Shown here piece by piece: positions 52,606 through 61,598 of a stretch of 64,000 nucleotides of DNA. The notes beneath the pieces are model-generated. The model had not been told where the DNA came from. It did no database searches and saw only the letters and a program-made list of their open reading frames with translations. The DNA lies in NCBI RefSeq assembly GCF_002940685.1, contig NZ_PNFP01000012.1:1-64000 (forward strand), in the 5' to 3' direction. This DNA comes from Ensifer adhaerens (GTDB taxonomy: Bacteria; Pseudomonadota; Alphaproteobacteria; Rhizobiales; Rhizobiaceae). The first letter of the stretch is position 1; each line of letters opens with the position of its first letter. The position numbers and the translations under genes were made by a program.

Positions 52606-53523
52606 ATGGTCAGGCCATATCTTCCGCTCAATGCGCTCAGGGCTTTCGAAGCCTCGGCGCGGCATCTGAGCTTCACGCGCGCGGCAATCGAGCTTTGCGT
52701 CACGCAAGCCGCGGTCAGTCATCAGGTCAAGCTTCTCGAAAACCGCCTGAACGTCACCCTGTTCAAGCGGTTGCCGCGCGGACTGATGATCACGGCGGAG
52801 GGCGAAGCGCTGCTGCCGGTCCTGCGCGATAGCTTCGACCGGATGGCGGACATGCTCGATCGCTTCGAGGCCGGTCATATCCGCGAAGTGCTGATGATCG
52901 GCGCCGTCGGCACCTTCGCGGTCGGCTGGCTGCTGCCCCGCCTTGCGGATTTTCAGGCGAAGTATCCCTTTGTCGACGTCCGTCTTTCGACCAACAACAA
53001 CCGGGTCGACATGGCGGCCGAAGGCCTCGACTTCGCCATCCGCTTCGGCGGCGGTTCCTGGCACAATATCGAGGCGACGCGGCTTTTCGAGGCGCCGTTA
53101 TCCGTGCTTTGCATTCCCGAGATCGCCGACCGCTTGAAGACGCCGGCCGATCTGCTTGATGAGACGTTGCTTCGGTCCTATCGGGCCGACGAATGGGTGA
53201 CCTGGTTCGACGCGGCCGGCATCGCCTATCCGGCGCCGCTGCTCAAGGGCATCGTTTTCGATAGTTCTCTGGCGATGATGGAAGCCGCAGCCCAGGGGAT
53301 CGGCGTTGCGCTGGCGCCGCCGCTGATGTTTTCGCGGCTCCTGTCGAACGGCACGATCCGGCAGCCCTTCGATGTCCATACCTCGATGGGAAGCTACTGG
53401 CTGACACGGCTGAAATCGCGTCCCTTCACGCCGGCGATGAACGCCTTTCACGATTGGCTCGCCGCCGCGGCAGAGCAAGAAGTGGCCGCCATGCCGGCCA
53501 CGTTTGCCGGCGCCGCAGGCTGA
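52606..53523 (+). CDS. AmpR-like LysR-family regulator
   Basis: A 305-residue LysR protein resembling AmpR of enterobacteria along its length: PYLPLNALRAFEASARHLSF, TRAAIELCVTQAAVSHQVK, RLPRGLMITAEGEALLPVLR, DSFDRMADMLDRF, AVGTFAVGWLLP and LLSNGTIRQPF. AmpR proteins sense muropeptides and control a divergent beta-lactamase. Here the divergent neighbour, 289 bases away, is PBP1A and no beta-lactamase is in view. A GcvA-type function is possible. It starts with MVRPY at 52606; GTTAGGG upstream gives a weak ribosome site. Confidence 0.88.
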   Translation: MVRPYLPLNALRAFEASARHLSFTRAAIELCVTQAAVSHQVKLLENRLNVTLFKRLPRGLMITAEGEALLPVLRDSFDRMADMLDRFEAGHIREVLMIGAVGTFAVGWLLPRLADFQAKYPFVDVRLSTNNNRVDMAAEGLDFAIRFGGGSWHNIEATRLFEAPLSVLCIPEIADRLKTPADLLDETLLRSYRADEWVTWFDAAGIAYPAPLLKGIVFDSSLAMMEAAAQGIGVALAPPLMFSRLLSNGTIRQPFDVHTSMGSYWLTRLKSRPFTPAMNAFHDWLAAAAEQEVAAMPATFAGAAG

Positions 53524-53796
53524 CGACCTTTGCGGCGTGCGACGGCCGCTCCTGCGATTTGACGGCCCCGACGCGATGATGACGACCAGGCTTCGGTCGC
53601 GATCGGCCGAGACGGACGCTTGGAAGCCTTATTGCTCGCCGGTCTCCTTTTTCACCGAGCGCTTCGTCAGAGGCGCGGCGGCCGCCGTAGACCACTGAAT
53701 TCCGGCGTTTCCTGTCTTTATTCGGCGGCGGCATGCCGAGGCGCGGTTCTCCACGCTCTTGCATGAGAGCGATCCGCGTGCTAATCACTGAACCAT

Positions 53797-54159
53797 ATGG
53801 TTCAGTTTTCGACAGCGCGACTTGATGCCTCCTTTGCTGCACTCGCGGACGCCACCCGACGTGGCGTCCTGGAGCAGCTCGGGCGTGGGGAAGCCTCGAT
53901 CACGGAGCTTGCAGAGACGTTTGGCATGACCCTCACGGGCATGAAGAAACACGTTGGCGTCCTGGAACAGGCGGGGCTGGTCACGACGGAGAAGGTCGGG
54001 CGCGTCCGCACCTGTCGTCTCGGTCTGAGCGGTCTCGAGGAAGAGGCGGCCTGGATCGAAGCGCGCCGCCAGATCTGGAGCGCACGCTTCGACGCGCTCG
54101 ACGAAGTCGTCGAGGCCCTTAAGCGGAAGGAGAAGCTCGATGGGTCACAGAGCAAGTGA
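53797..54159 (+). CDS. ArsR-family transcriptional regulator
   Basis: A 120-residue winged-helix protein (FAALADATRRGVLEQLGRGE, EASITELAETFGMTLTGMKKH, VGVLEQAGLVTTEKVGRVRT). It lacks the CxC metal site of ArsR proper, so it is of the type that controls an adjacent AHSA1/SRPBCC gene. It overlaps that gene by 20 bases. The 273 bases before it hold no clear gene. Confidence 0.93.
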   Translation: MVQFSTARLDASFAALADATRRGVLEQLGRGEASITELAETFGMTLTGMKKHVGVLEQAGLVTTEKVGRVRTCRLGLSGLEEEAAWIEARRQIWSARFDALDEVVEALKRKEKLDGSQSK

Positions 54160-54631
54160 CGGCCGCACGGCGGTCGAACGGAAGTCCGAGCGCGAGCTCG
54201 TCGTGAAGCGCACGTTCAATGGCCCGCTTCAGCTTGTGTTCGACGCGTGGACCAAGCCCGAATTGTTCAAGCTGTGGTGGGCGCCGAAGTCGCACGGAAT
54301 CCCCCTGCTTTCCTGCGAGATGGACGTTCGCACCGGGGGGAGCTATCGCATCGCGTTTGGACACGACGCCGCGCAGGCCATGGCTTTCTTCGGCAAATAC
54401 CTCGACGTGTCGCCGCCTTCGCGCATCGTCTGGACCAATGACGAAGGCGATGACGGCGCAGTCACTACGGTGACTTTCGAGGAAAGCGACGGCAGGACAC
54501 TGTTGGTCCTGAGCGAACTCTACCCGTCGAAGGAAGCGCTCGACGAGGCCTTCATAGGCATGGAAGATGTGATGCCCGAGCAGTTCGAACAGCTGGACGA
54601 GCTTCTCCTCGCCCTGGACGCGAGCGTGTGA
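54140..54631 (+). CDS. SRPBCC/AHSA1-domain protein
   Basis: A 163-residue START-like ligand-binding protein. ELVVKRTFNGPLQLVFDAWT and KPELFKLWWAP are the typical beginning; DVRTGGSYRIAF and PPSRIVWTNDE follow. The ArsR-AHSA1 pair is a very common module, thought to bind a hydrophobic ligand. The start overlaps the regulator gene, so an internal start is also possible. Confidence 0.92.
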   Translation: MGHRASDGRTAVERKSERELVVKRTFNGPLQLVFDAWTKPELFKLWWAPKSHGIPLLSCEMDVRTGGSYRIAFGHDAAQAMAFFGKYLDVSPPSRIVWTNDEGDDGAVTTVTFEESDGRTLLVLSELYPSKEALDEAFIGMEDVMPEQFEQLDELLLALDASV

Positions 54632-54730
54632 CTGCGGCGCATCAGACCAAATTTTATTGATGGCTGATCCGAATTCTTGTCATGACATCGCGTGTCAAAC
54701 CGTGGCTTCCGCGCGCGCTTCGACAGTCGT

Positions 54731-54784
54731 CTACAGCGCCGCGCGCCTTATCTGGCGCACAAAGGTCGCTGCAGAACTTTGAAG
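54731..54784 (+). repeat. mosaic repeat, copy 2
   Basis: CTACAGCGCCGCGCG...GCGCACAAAGGTCGCTGCAG then AACTTTGAA. It matches the reverse complement of 20399-20456. It sits in the convergent gap between the AHSA1 and SpoVR genes. Confidence 0.78.
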
Positions 54785-54793
54785 CCAGCAGGT

Positions 54794-56341
54794 TCATTCC
54801 GGCTTCTTGGCCGTCGAGCACTCGTAGACGGTGCGCCCGGTCTGCGCATCGACGCCGGCAAGGCTCACCTCATAGCCCCAGAGATGGCGGATATGACGCA
54901 TCGTCGCATCACGGCTGCCCTCGTCGAGCAGGATGCCGCGCTTGACATTGTGCTGAAGCCGCAATTGCCGGTCGCCGAGCAGATCGACGTCCATCACCTG
55001 GATATCCGGCTGGTTGGCGGCGACATCGTAGCTGTTGGCGAGCGCTGAACGAACCGCCGAATAGCCGCGCTCGTCATGGATCGAGGCGACCTCGACGAAG
55101 CGGTCGGAGGAGCGGTCGTGGAGCTGGAACAGCCGGAACCGGCGCATCACCGCCGGGCTCAGATATTGCAGGATGAAGGACTCGTCGCGATGGTTCGCCC
55201 AGGCGTCGCGCAGCGTCTCCATCCAGTCGCCGTTGCCGGCAAAGGACGGGAACCAGTCGCGGTCTTCGGCCGTCGGCTCGGTGGCGATCCGCTGGATATC
55301 CTGCATCATCGCGAAGCCGAGTGCATAGGGGTTGATGCCCGGATAGCGCCGGTCGTCGAAATCCGGCTGGAACACGACGTTGGAATGGCTCTGCAAGAGT
55401 TCCAGCATATGGCCTTCGCCGATCCTGCCCTGGTCGTAGAGCCGGTTGATGATGGTGTAGTGCACGAAGGTGGCGCAGCCCTCGTTCATCACCTTCGTCT
55501 GGCGCTGCGGATAGAAATACTGTGCGATGACGCGAACGATCCTGAGCAGTTCCCGCTGCCATGGCTCCAGGATCAGGCTGTGCTTTTCGAGGAAATAGAG
55601 CAGGTTCTCCTCCGGCAGGTTGAGCACCTTCTTGCGTTCGGAGGCGTCGCGCTCGGCCTCGGCCGGATCGCGGTTTTCGGCCACCTGCGGCAGCGTCCGC
55701 CAGATGTCGCTATAGGTCTGTTCCTCGTATTCCAGCCGCTCGCGCGCCCGCTCCCGGACCTTCTCCGACGATAGGCGCGGCGGCCGGCGATAGCGGAAGA
55801 CCCCCTGGTCCATCAGCGCATGGGCGGAGTCGAGAATGGCTTCGACGGCGGCGTTGCCGTGGCGCTCCTCGCATTTCATCACGTATTTCTTGGCGAAATC
55901 CATGTAGCTCAGGATCGCGCCGGCGTCGGTCCATTGCCGGAAGAGGTAGTTGTTCTTGAAGAAGTGGTTATGGCCGAAGGCGGCATGGGCGGTCACCAGC
56001 GCCTGCATCGCCATGGTGTTTTCTTCCATGAGATAGGTGATGCAGGGATTGGAATTGATCACCAGCTCATAGGCGAGACCCCGGTGGCCCTTGCGGTAGT
56101 GGTGTTCCTCGTAGGCGAAGCGCTTGCCGAAGGACCAGTGCTGGTACATCAGCGGCATGCCGACCGAGGAATAGGCGTCGAGCATCTGCTCGGAGGTGAT
56201 GATCTCCAGTTGGTTCGGGTAGACGCTGAGGCCCATCTCCTCGAGCGCGACCTGCTCGATCGCGTCATAGGCACGGGAAAGGGTGGCGAAGTTCCAGTCC
56301 GAGCCCTGGAACAGGAGACCTGAAGTCGCACGTCGAGCCAT
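54794..56341 (-). CDS. SpoVR family protein (YcgB-like)
   Basis: A 515-residue cytoplasmic protein. EQVALEEMGLSVYPNQLEII, MYQHWSFGKRFAYEEHHYRK and LAYELVINSNPCITYLMEEN are strongly conserved in SpoVR/YcgB. The HFFKNN and EGCATFVHY blocks follow. Its exact biochemical role is unknown; it works genetically with PrkA/YeaG and YeaH. It is the last gene of the three-gene set, 12 bases after the YeaH-like gene. Confidence 0.95.
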   Translation of the reverse strand: MARRATSGLLFQGSDWNFATLSRAYDAIEQVALEEMGLSVYPNQLEIITSEQMLDAYSSVGMPLMYQHWSFGKRFAYEEHHYRKGHRGLAYELVINSNPCITYLMEENTMAMQALVTAHAAFGHNHFFKNNYLFRQWTDAGAILSYMDFAKKYVMKCEERHGNAAVEAILDSAHALMDQGVFRYRRPPRLSSEKVRERARERLEYEEQTYSDIWRTLPQVAENRDPAEAERDASERKKVLNLPEENLLYFLEKHSLILEPWQRELLRIVRVIAQYFYPQRQTKVMNEGCATFVHYTIINRLYDQGRIGEGHMLELLQSHSNVVFQPDFDDRRYPGINPYALGFAMMQDIQRIATEPTAEDRDWFPSFAGNGDWMETLRDAWANHRDESFILQYLSPAVMRRFRLFQLHDRSSDRFVEVASIHDERGYSAVRSALANSYDVAANQPDIQVMDVDLLGDRQLRLQHNVKRGILLDEGSRDATMRHIRHLWGYEVSLAGVDAQTGRTVYECSTAKKPE

Positions 56342-56353
56342 CCGGTCGTCCCC

Positions 56354-57673
56354 TTATTTCCGGGTGCGTGTGGCCGGCTGCCGGGCAAAGAGCCTGCGGA
56401 AGACCGGGTAGATGTCGGCGGGTTTGGCGATCCGGGTCATCTGGAAGTTCGACTTCTCGCCGTCCACCGTGCGATAGGCCCGCCAGAGTGCTGTGCCGTT
56501 GTCGGTCGAGCCGAAGATCTCCGTTTCCCTTTCGTCGATGATCTCGACATAGGCATAGTACTGGCAGAGCTTCGTCAGCTTCTCGCGCAGGAGCGCCGCA
56601 CAATGCTCGCTGTCGCCGATGATGTTGTCACCATCGGACGCCTGGGCGGCATAGATGTTCCAGATCTGCGAGGGATAGCGGTCCTCGACGATCCGGATCA
56701 TCTCCTCAAGTGCAGTCGACACGATCGTGCCACCGCTCTGGGTGCTGTAGAAGAAGGTCTCCTCGTCGACCTCGCGCGCCTCGTCCGTATGGCGGATGAA
56801 GACGATGTCGATGCGTTCGTAACGGCGCTTCAGGAACAGGTGCAGGAGCACGAAGAAGCGCTTGGCGAGGTCCTTCTCGCGCTCGCCCATCGATGCCGAA
56901 ACGTCCATCAGGCAGAACATGACAGCATTGGCGTTCGGCAATGGCTGCTGTTCGAAGCGGTTGAAGCGGATGTCGACCGGATCGACATAGGGGATGCGCC
57001 GCCGCTTCTTTTCGATCCTTTCCAGTTCGCTTCGCAGTTCCTTCAGCCGCAGGCGGTCTTTCGCCGAAATCTCCGGCTCCGCTTCCAGCCGGGCGATCTC
57101 CTCGGTGATCGCGGTCAGTTCCTTCTCCTTCGGCCGGTGAAGCGCCAGGCGCCGGCCGAAGCTGTTGCGCATCGTGCGCCCGACATTGATGTTCGTCGGC
57201 GTTCCCGCCGTGGCAAAGCCGGCGCGGCGGGGCTTGAAGGTGACCGTTTCCTTGAGGCTGAGCTTGACCATGTCGGGAAGCTCCAGATCCTCGAAGAAGA
57301 GATCCAGCACTTCCTCGCGCGACAGGATGAACTGGAAGTCATCGTCGCTCTCGCCGGTGCCGGGGCGGCCCTTGCCGCCGCCGCCGCCGCCCGCTTCCGG
57401 CTTCGGCAACCGGTCGCCCGCCGAAAACTCCTTGTTGCCTGGGAGCACGTAGTTGCGTTCGCCGGAGCCGCGCGACGGCTGGAACGTCGGCTCGCTGGCA
57501 CCATCGGTTGGCATCGGCACGCCATGGGCGGCGTCGACGTCGATGATCCTGTCCGACTTGACCTGATCCTTGATGACCCGCTTGAGCTCTTCGCGGGCCC
57601 GCTTCAGAAAGCGCTGTCGGTTGCCGAGGCTCTTATCCTTCGGATTGAGCCGCCGGTCGATGAAATTCGGCAT
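56354..57673 (-). CDS. YeaH/YhbH family protein (DUF444, VWA-like)
   Basis: A 439-residue protein. The N-terminal half is charged and low in complexity (GGGGGKGRPGTGESDDDF). The C-terminal half has a von Willebrand A-like region with the metal-site motif FCLMDVSASMGEREKDLAKR and FIRHTDEAREVDEETFFYST. It is the usual partner of PrkA kinase, 25 bases downstream of it. Function is not known at the molecular level; a substrate or adaptor of PrkA is likely. Confidence 0.94.
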   Translation of the reverse strand: MPNFIDRRLNPKDKSLGNRQRFLKRAREELKRVIKDQVKSDRIIDVDAAHGVPMPTDGASEPTFQPSRGSGERNYVLPGNKEFSAGDRLPKPEAGGGGGGKGRPGTGESDDDFQFILSREEVLDLFFEDLELPDMVKLSLKETVTFKPRRAGFATAGTPTNINVGRTMRNSFGRRLALHRPKEKELTAITEEIARLEAEPEISAKDRLRLKELRSELERIEKKRRRIPYVDPVDIRFNRFEQQPLPNANAVMFCLMDVSASMGEREKDLAKRFFVLLHLFLKRRYERIDIVFIRHTDEAREVDEETFFYSTQSGGTIVSTALEEMIRIVEDRYPSQIWNIYAAQASDGDNIIGDSEHCAALLREKLTKLCQYYAYVEIIDERETEIFGSTDNGTALWRAYRTVDGEKSNFQMTRIAKPADIYPVFRRLFARQPATRTRK

Positions 57674-57698
57674 ATACCAATCCCCTGCTTCGGCATCG

Positions 57699-59651
57699 TC
57701 AGCCCGCCTTGTTGACTCGCATGTACCAGTCGACCAGCCGTCGGACCTGGCGCTCCGTATAGCCGCGCTCGGTCATGCGTTGGACGAACTCGGCATGTTG
57801 CTTTTCGGATGCGCTGTCCTTCTTCGAGCCGAAGCTGATGACCGGAAGCAGGTCTTCGACCTGGCCGAACATGCGCTTCTCGATCACGTCGCGAAGCTTC
57901 TCGTAGCTCGTCCAGGAGGGGTTGCGCCCATGGTTCTTGGCGCGGGCGCGCAGGGTGAACTTGACGACCTCGTTGCGGAAGTCCTTGGGATTGGCGATGC
58001 CGGCCGGCTTTTCGATCTGCGACAGTTCGCTGTCGAGGATCTCCCGGTTGAGGATCTGTCCGGTATCCGGATCCTTGAAGTCCTGATCTTCGAGCCAGGC
58101 GTCCGCATAGGCGATGTAGCGGTCGAAGAGGTTCTGGCCGTATTCGCTGTAGGATTCGAGATAGGCCTTCTGGATTTCATGGCCGATGAACTCGGCATAA
58201 CGCGAGGCCAACTCGGACTTGATGAAGTCCAGATAGCTCGCCTCCGTCTCCTTCGGGAACTGTTCGCGGCGGATCGCCTGTTCCAGGATATACATGAGGT
58301 GCACGGGATCGGCCGCCACCTCCTTGGTGTCGTAGTTGAAGGTTTCCGACAGGACCTTGAAGGCAAAGCGGGTGCTGATGCCGGTCATGCCCTCGTCGAC
58401 ACCGGCAGCGTCGCGGTATTCCTGGACCGACTTCGCTTTCGGATCGGTGTCCTTCAGGTTCTCGCCGTCATAGACGCGCATCTTGGTGTAGAGCGGCGAG
58501 TTTTCGTGGCGGGCAAGGCGGGTCGAGACGGTGAAGCGGCTGAGGCTTTCGAGCACTTCCGGGGCGCAAGGGCTCTTGGTCAGTTCGCTCTCGCGCAGCA
58601 GCTTCTCGTAGATCTGGCGCTCTTCGGTGACGCGCAGGCAATAGGGCACCTTGACCACCAGGATACGGTCAAGAAAGGCCTCGTTGTTCTTGTTGTTCTT
58701 GAACTGCAGCCATTCCGACTCGTTGGAATGGGCGACGACGATGCCCTGATAGGGGAAGGCGCCGAAGTTTTCGGTGCCGTTGTAGTTGCCTTCCTGCGTC
58801 GCCGTCAAAAGCGGATGCAGCACCTTGATCGGCGCCTTGAACATTTCGACGAATTCGAGCAGGCCTTGCGTCGTGCGGTTGAGGCCGCCGCTATAGGAAT
58901 AGGCGTCGGGATCGGCCTGGCTGTAGTTTTCGAGCTGGCGGATGTCGACCTTGCCGACCAGCGAGGAAACGTCCTGGTTGTTCTCGTCGCCGGGCTCGGT
59001 CTTGGCGATTGCCACCTGGCGCAGGCGCGAGGGCATCAGCTTGACGACGCTGAATTTGGAGATGTCGCCGTCGACTTCGTCGAGCCGCTTCGTCGCCCAG
59101 GGCGAGATGAGGCCCGTGAGCCGGCGCCGGGCGATGCCGTATTTGTCTTCGAGCAGGTCGGCCATGCGGTCGGGATGGAAGAGGCCGAGCGGAGATTCAA
59201 AGACGGGACTGACCTTGCCGCCGACGGCGAGCGTATAGATCGGCTGCAGCTCCATCAGCTTTTTCAGTCTCTCGGCGAGCGAAGACTTGCCGCCGCCGAC
59301 GGGTCCGAGCAGGTAGAGGATCTGCTTGCGCTCCTCCAGTCCCTGCGCGGCATAGCGGAAGTAGCCGACGATGCGCTCGATCGTGTCCTCCATGCCGTAG
59401 AAGTCGGCGAAGGACGGGTAGATCTTGACGGTGCGGTTGGAGAAGATGCGGCCGAGACGTTCGTCCGCGCTGGTATCGATGAGGGTTGGATTACCTATGG
59501 CTGTAACCATCCGCTCCTGCGCGGTGGCATACATGCTTTTGTCATCGCGACATGCGAGGAGGTATTCCTGAAGGCTGATTTCTTCTTGCGCTGCACTGGT
59601 GTAGATCTCCGAGAAGAGATCGAAGACGTCGCATTCGCTCTTTTGCATCAT
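57699..59651 (-). CDS. prkA: PrkA family serine protein kinase / AAA+ protein
   Basis: A 650-residue protein with an AAA+ domain (Walker A GPVGGGKSS near residue 116) and a C-terminal PrkA domain (YLDFIKSELASRYAEFIGHE). It resembles E. coli YeaG, a kinase acting in stationary-phase and nutrient stress. The frame is open to an ATG at 59705, but that codon coincides with the predicted transcription start of the RpoE2-type promoter. The ATG at 59651 (or 59648) with GGGAG just before it is therefore chosen. Confidence 0.94.
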   Translation of the reverse strand: MMQKSECDVFDLFSEIYTSAAQEEISLQEYLLACRDDKSMYATAQERMVTAIGNPTLIDTSADERLGRIFSNRTVKIYPSFADFYGMEDTIERIVGYFRYAAQGLEERKQILYLLGPVGGGKSSLAERLKKLMELQPIYTLAVGGKVSPVFESPLGLFHPDRMADLLEDKYGIARRRLTGLISPWATKRLDEVDGDISKFSVVKLMPSRLRQVAIAKTEPGDENNQDVSSLVGKVDIRQLENYSQADPDAYSYSGGLNRTTQGLLEFVEMFKAPIKVLHPLLTATQEGNYNGTENFGAFPYQGIVVAHSNESEWLQFKNNKNNEAFLDRILVVKVPYCLRVTEERQIYEKLLRESELTKSPCAPEVLESLSRFTVSTRLARHENSPLYTKMRVYDGENLKDTDPKAKSVQEYRDAAGVDEGMTGISTRFAFKVLSETFNYDTKEVAADPVHLMYILEQAIRREQFPKETEASYLDFIKSELASRYAEFIGHEIQKAYLESYSEYGQNLFDRYIAYADAWLEDQDFKDPDTGQILNREILDSELSQIEKPAGIANPKDFRNEVVKFTLRARAKNHGRNPSWTSYEKLRDVIEKRMFGQVEDLLPVISFGSKKDSASEKQHAEFVQRMTERGYTERQVRRLVDWYMRVNKAG

Positions 59652-59712
59652 GCTCTCCCGCGGCCGCTGGCTGAGACGGGGATCGCTGCTTATCGGCTCG
59701 CTCATTCGAATA

Positions 59713-59737
59713 AACGGCGTCCCATGCGCAATGTTCC
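59713..59737 (-). promoter_or_regulatory. RpoE2/EcfG-type general stress promoter
   Basis: On the minus strand GGAAC-N16-CGTT, an exact match to the alphaproteobacterial EcfG consensus, about 62 bases upstream of the prkA start. It would place prkA-yeaH-spoVR in the general stress regulon. Confidence 0.85.
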
Positions 59738-59917
59738 TTCAGAGTACTCGCTTTCTCGTGATTCTCGAAGGGGTTGCTTTCGATCTTTGAAAGATCGTGA
59801 CCGCGACATCACGAAATCCTGATCGAACCGGCGGTGCGCGCGTTGGGAGGTGGGGCGGAGCGCCTGCTCGAAGCCCGGTGGCTCGGCTATTTTGCCCGAT
59901 TGCGACGGCTGGTCGGC

Positions 59918-60829
59918 TCAGTCGTCGCCCGTTCCGCCGAGGTGGCGCGTGAGGAATGCGAGAACCGTGTCGCGCATGGTGCGGGTTTCGACATGGCCGA
60001 TGCCCGGTTCTGCAACCAAAGATACGTCACCCCCGGCGTCGGCCGCCCGATAGGCGGCCAGCGTCTCGCCATAGGCGCGCTCCACGGCCGGCGGCGGCGT
60101 CAGCGGATCGTCGAGCCCGACGCAGATCAGTTGCGGACGCGGCGCGACGAGCCCGGCGATCGCGCCGGTCGATGTTTCCGAAAGCAGGCCGGGCACGGTG
60201 AGATAGTGGCCGTGCCGATCATGCGCGCCGGTCTCGATCAGCGATGCGAAATCGGCAAAGCTGCAGAGGTGCGCGGTCGCCGCGATGCGCTCATCGAGCG
60301 CGGCGAGAAAATAGGAAAGCGTTGCGCCCATCGAAATCCCGGTCATGCCGATCCTGTCGGTATCGACGTCGTCGCGCGACGAAAGCCAGGTGAGTGCTGC
60401 CTGCTGCTCGGCGAGCATCTGGCCGAACAGGGTGCGGCCGTACCAGAGGGCCGCCTTCGCCGCGGCGCTTTCGGTGACGATGGAGCGCTCGCCGAATGTC
60501 GGCATATCGATGCAAAGGGTGACGAAACCATGTTCTGCGAGAAGGGGACCGGGCGGGCCAAGCAGCGCTGGCCGGCCCTCAAGCAATTCGTTGGCACCGA
60601 TCTCGTAGCGTCCGCCATGGGCGTGGGCATAGAGGATTGCCGGCCTGGGCCCGTCGTTTCCGGGCGGTCGCGTCAGCAGGCCGCGGATCTCGGCGCCGTT
60701 GCGAAGGCTGCGAAAACGCAGCCGCTCGACAACGTGTGTGCCTCGCTCTTCCGTCTCACGAGCCTCCAGCCCGAGTTCCGTATCGGCGAGACCGAGAAGC
60801 GTGCGCAGGCGTTCGCGAGAAATGGACAT
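59918..60829 (-). CDS. alpha/beta hydrolase (acetyl-xylan-esterase/dienelactone-hydrolase-like)
   Basis: A 303-residue cytoplasmic hydrolase. The oxyanion segment is ILYAHAHGGRYEIG, the nucleophile Ser is in TGISMGATLSYF, the acid D is in VGLDDPLTPP and the His is in GIGHVETRTM. Start MSISRERL at 60829 lies 8 bases after the SDR stop. It is the last gene of the sugar-transporter operon, so an esterified sugar acid or lactone is a possible substrate. The 266 bases between it and prkA hold the prkA promoter and no gene. Confidence 0.88.
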   Translation of the reverse strand: MSISRERLRTLLGLADTELGLEARETEERGTHVVERLRFRSLRNGAEIRGLLTRPPGNDGPRPAILYAHAHGGRYEIGANELLEGRPALLGPPGPLLAEHGFVTLCIDMPTFGERSIVTESAAAKAALWYGRTLFGQMLAEQQAALTWLSSRDDVDTDRIGMTGISMGATLSYFLAALDERIAATAHLCSFADFASLIETGAHDRHGHYLTVPGLLSETSTGAIAGLVAPRPQLICVGLDDPLTPPPAVERAYGETLAAYRAADAGGDVSLVAEPGIGHVETRTMRDTVLAFLTRHLGGTGDD

Positions 60830-60839
60830 GGGTGTCAGT

Positions 60840-61598
60840 CTATCGGACCAGCCAGCCGCCGTCGACCGGCAGCACCGTGCCGGTGACATAGCCGGAGGCC
60901 GGGGCGGCGAAGAACAGCACGGCGGTCGCGAGATCATCCGGCGTGCCCCAGCGCCCGGCGGGGATGCGGGCGGAGATCTGGGCATTGCGATCGGGGTCGT
61001 TGCGCAGCGCCTCGGTGTTGTCGGTCGCCATGTAGCCGGGGGCGATCGCGTTGACGGTGATCCCGCGCGACGCCAGTTCGTTGGCCATCGCCTTGGTCAG
61101 GCCGGCAATGCCGTGTTTCGAGGCGGCATAGGCCGGCACGCGGATGCCGCCCTGGAAGGTGAGCATCGAGGCGACGTTGACGATGCGGCCGGCGCGTCCG
61201 GTCGCAACCATGTGTTTGGCCGCGGCCTGGGAGAGCAGGAAGGCTGCCTTGAGGTTGACGTCGAGCACGCTGTCCCAGTCTTCCTCGGAATAGTCGAGCA
61301 GGTCGGCACGGCGGATGATGCCGGCATTGTTGACGAGGATGTCGACGCCGCCGAGCGCTGATGCCGCCTCGGCGACGACATTGGTCGCATTGAACGGTCG
61401 CGAAAGGTCCACGGTCTGCTGGTGGAAGCGCACGCCGGCGTTCTCAACCAGCGCTGCCGTCTCGGGCATCGGCGACGAGCCGAGTGCGGCGATGTTGGCG
61501 CCGGCCCTTGCCAGTGCCAAGGCCATGCCCTGGCCGAGGCCGGTTCGCGCGCCGGTGACGAGGGCGGTCTTGCCCGAGAGGTCAAACAGCGCGTTCAA
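60840..61598 (-). CDS. SDR-family dehydrogenase (KduD/2-deoxy-D-gluconate 3-dehydrogenase-like)
   Basis: A 252-residue short-chain dehydrogenase. The start [20 protein letters not shown] and [20 protein letters not shown] are KduD-like; NNAGIIRR, Ser in NVASM and Y-x3-K in AYAASKHG are the active site. A TTG at 61598 is taken as start, with AAGGGG 7 bases upstream and 17 bases inside the transporter ATPase gene; no ATG gives the full cofactor motif. It probably oxidises or reduces a sugar acid brought in by the transporter. Confidence 0.88.
   Translation of the reverse strand: MNALFDLSGKTALVTGARTGLGQGMALALARAGANIAALGSSPMPETAALVENAGVRFHQQTVDLSRPFNATNVVAEAASALGGVDILVNNAGIIRRADLLDYSEEDWDSVLDVNLKAAFLLSQAAAKHMVATGRAGRIVNVASMLTFQGGIRVPAYAASKHGIAGLTKAMANELASRGITVNAIAPGYMATDNTEALRNDPDRNAQISARIPAGRWGTPDDLATAVLFFAAPASGYVTGTVLPVDGGWLVR

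Noticed and set aside
53524..53796. Possible short gene in the gap before the ArsR gene
   Set aside because: Open frames there have no ribosome site or recognisable composition; nothing supportable was found.
59652..59705. Longer PrkA N-terminus starting at 59705
   Set aside because: That ATG has no ribosome site and coincides with the transcription start expected from the RpoE2-type promoter; the ATG at 59651 has GGGAG before it.
57570..59822. A 750-codon open frame on the plus strand opposite prkA
   Set aside because: No domain or ribosome site; prkA on the other strand is well supported.
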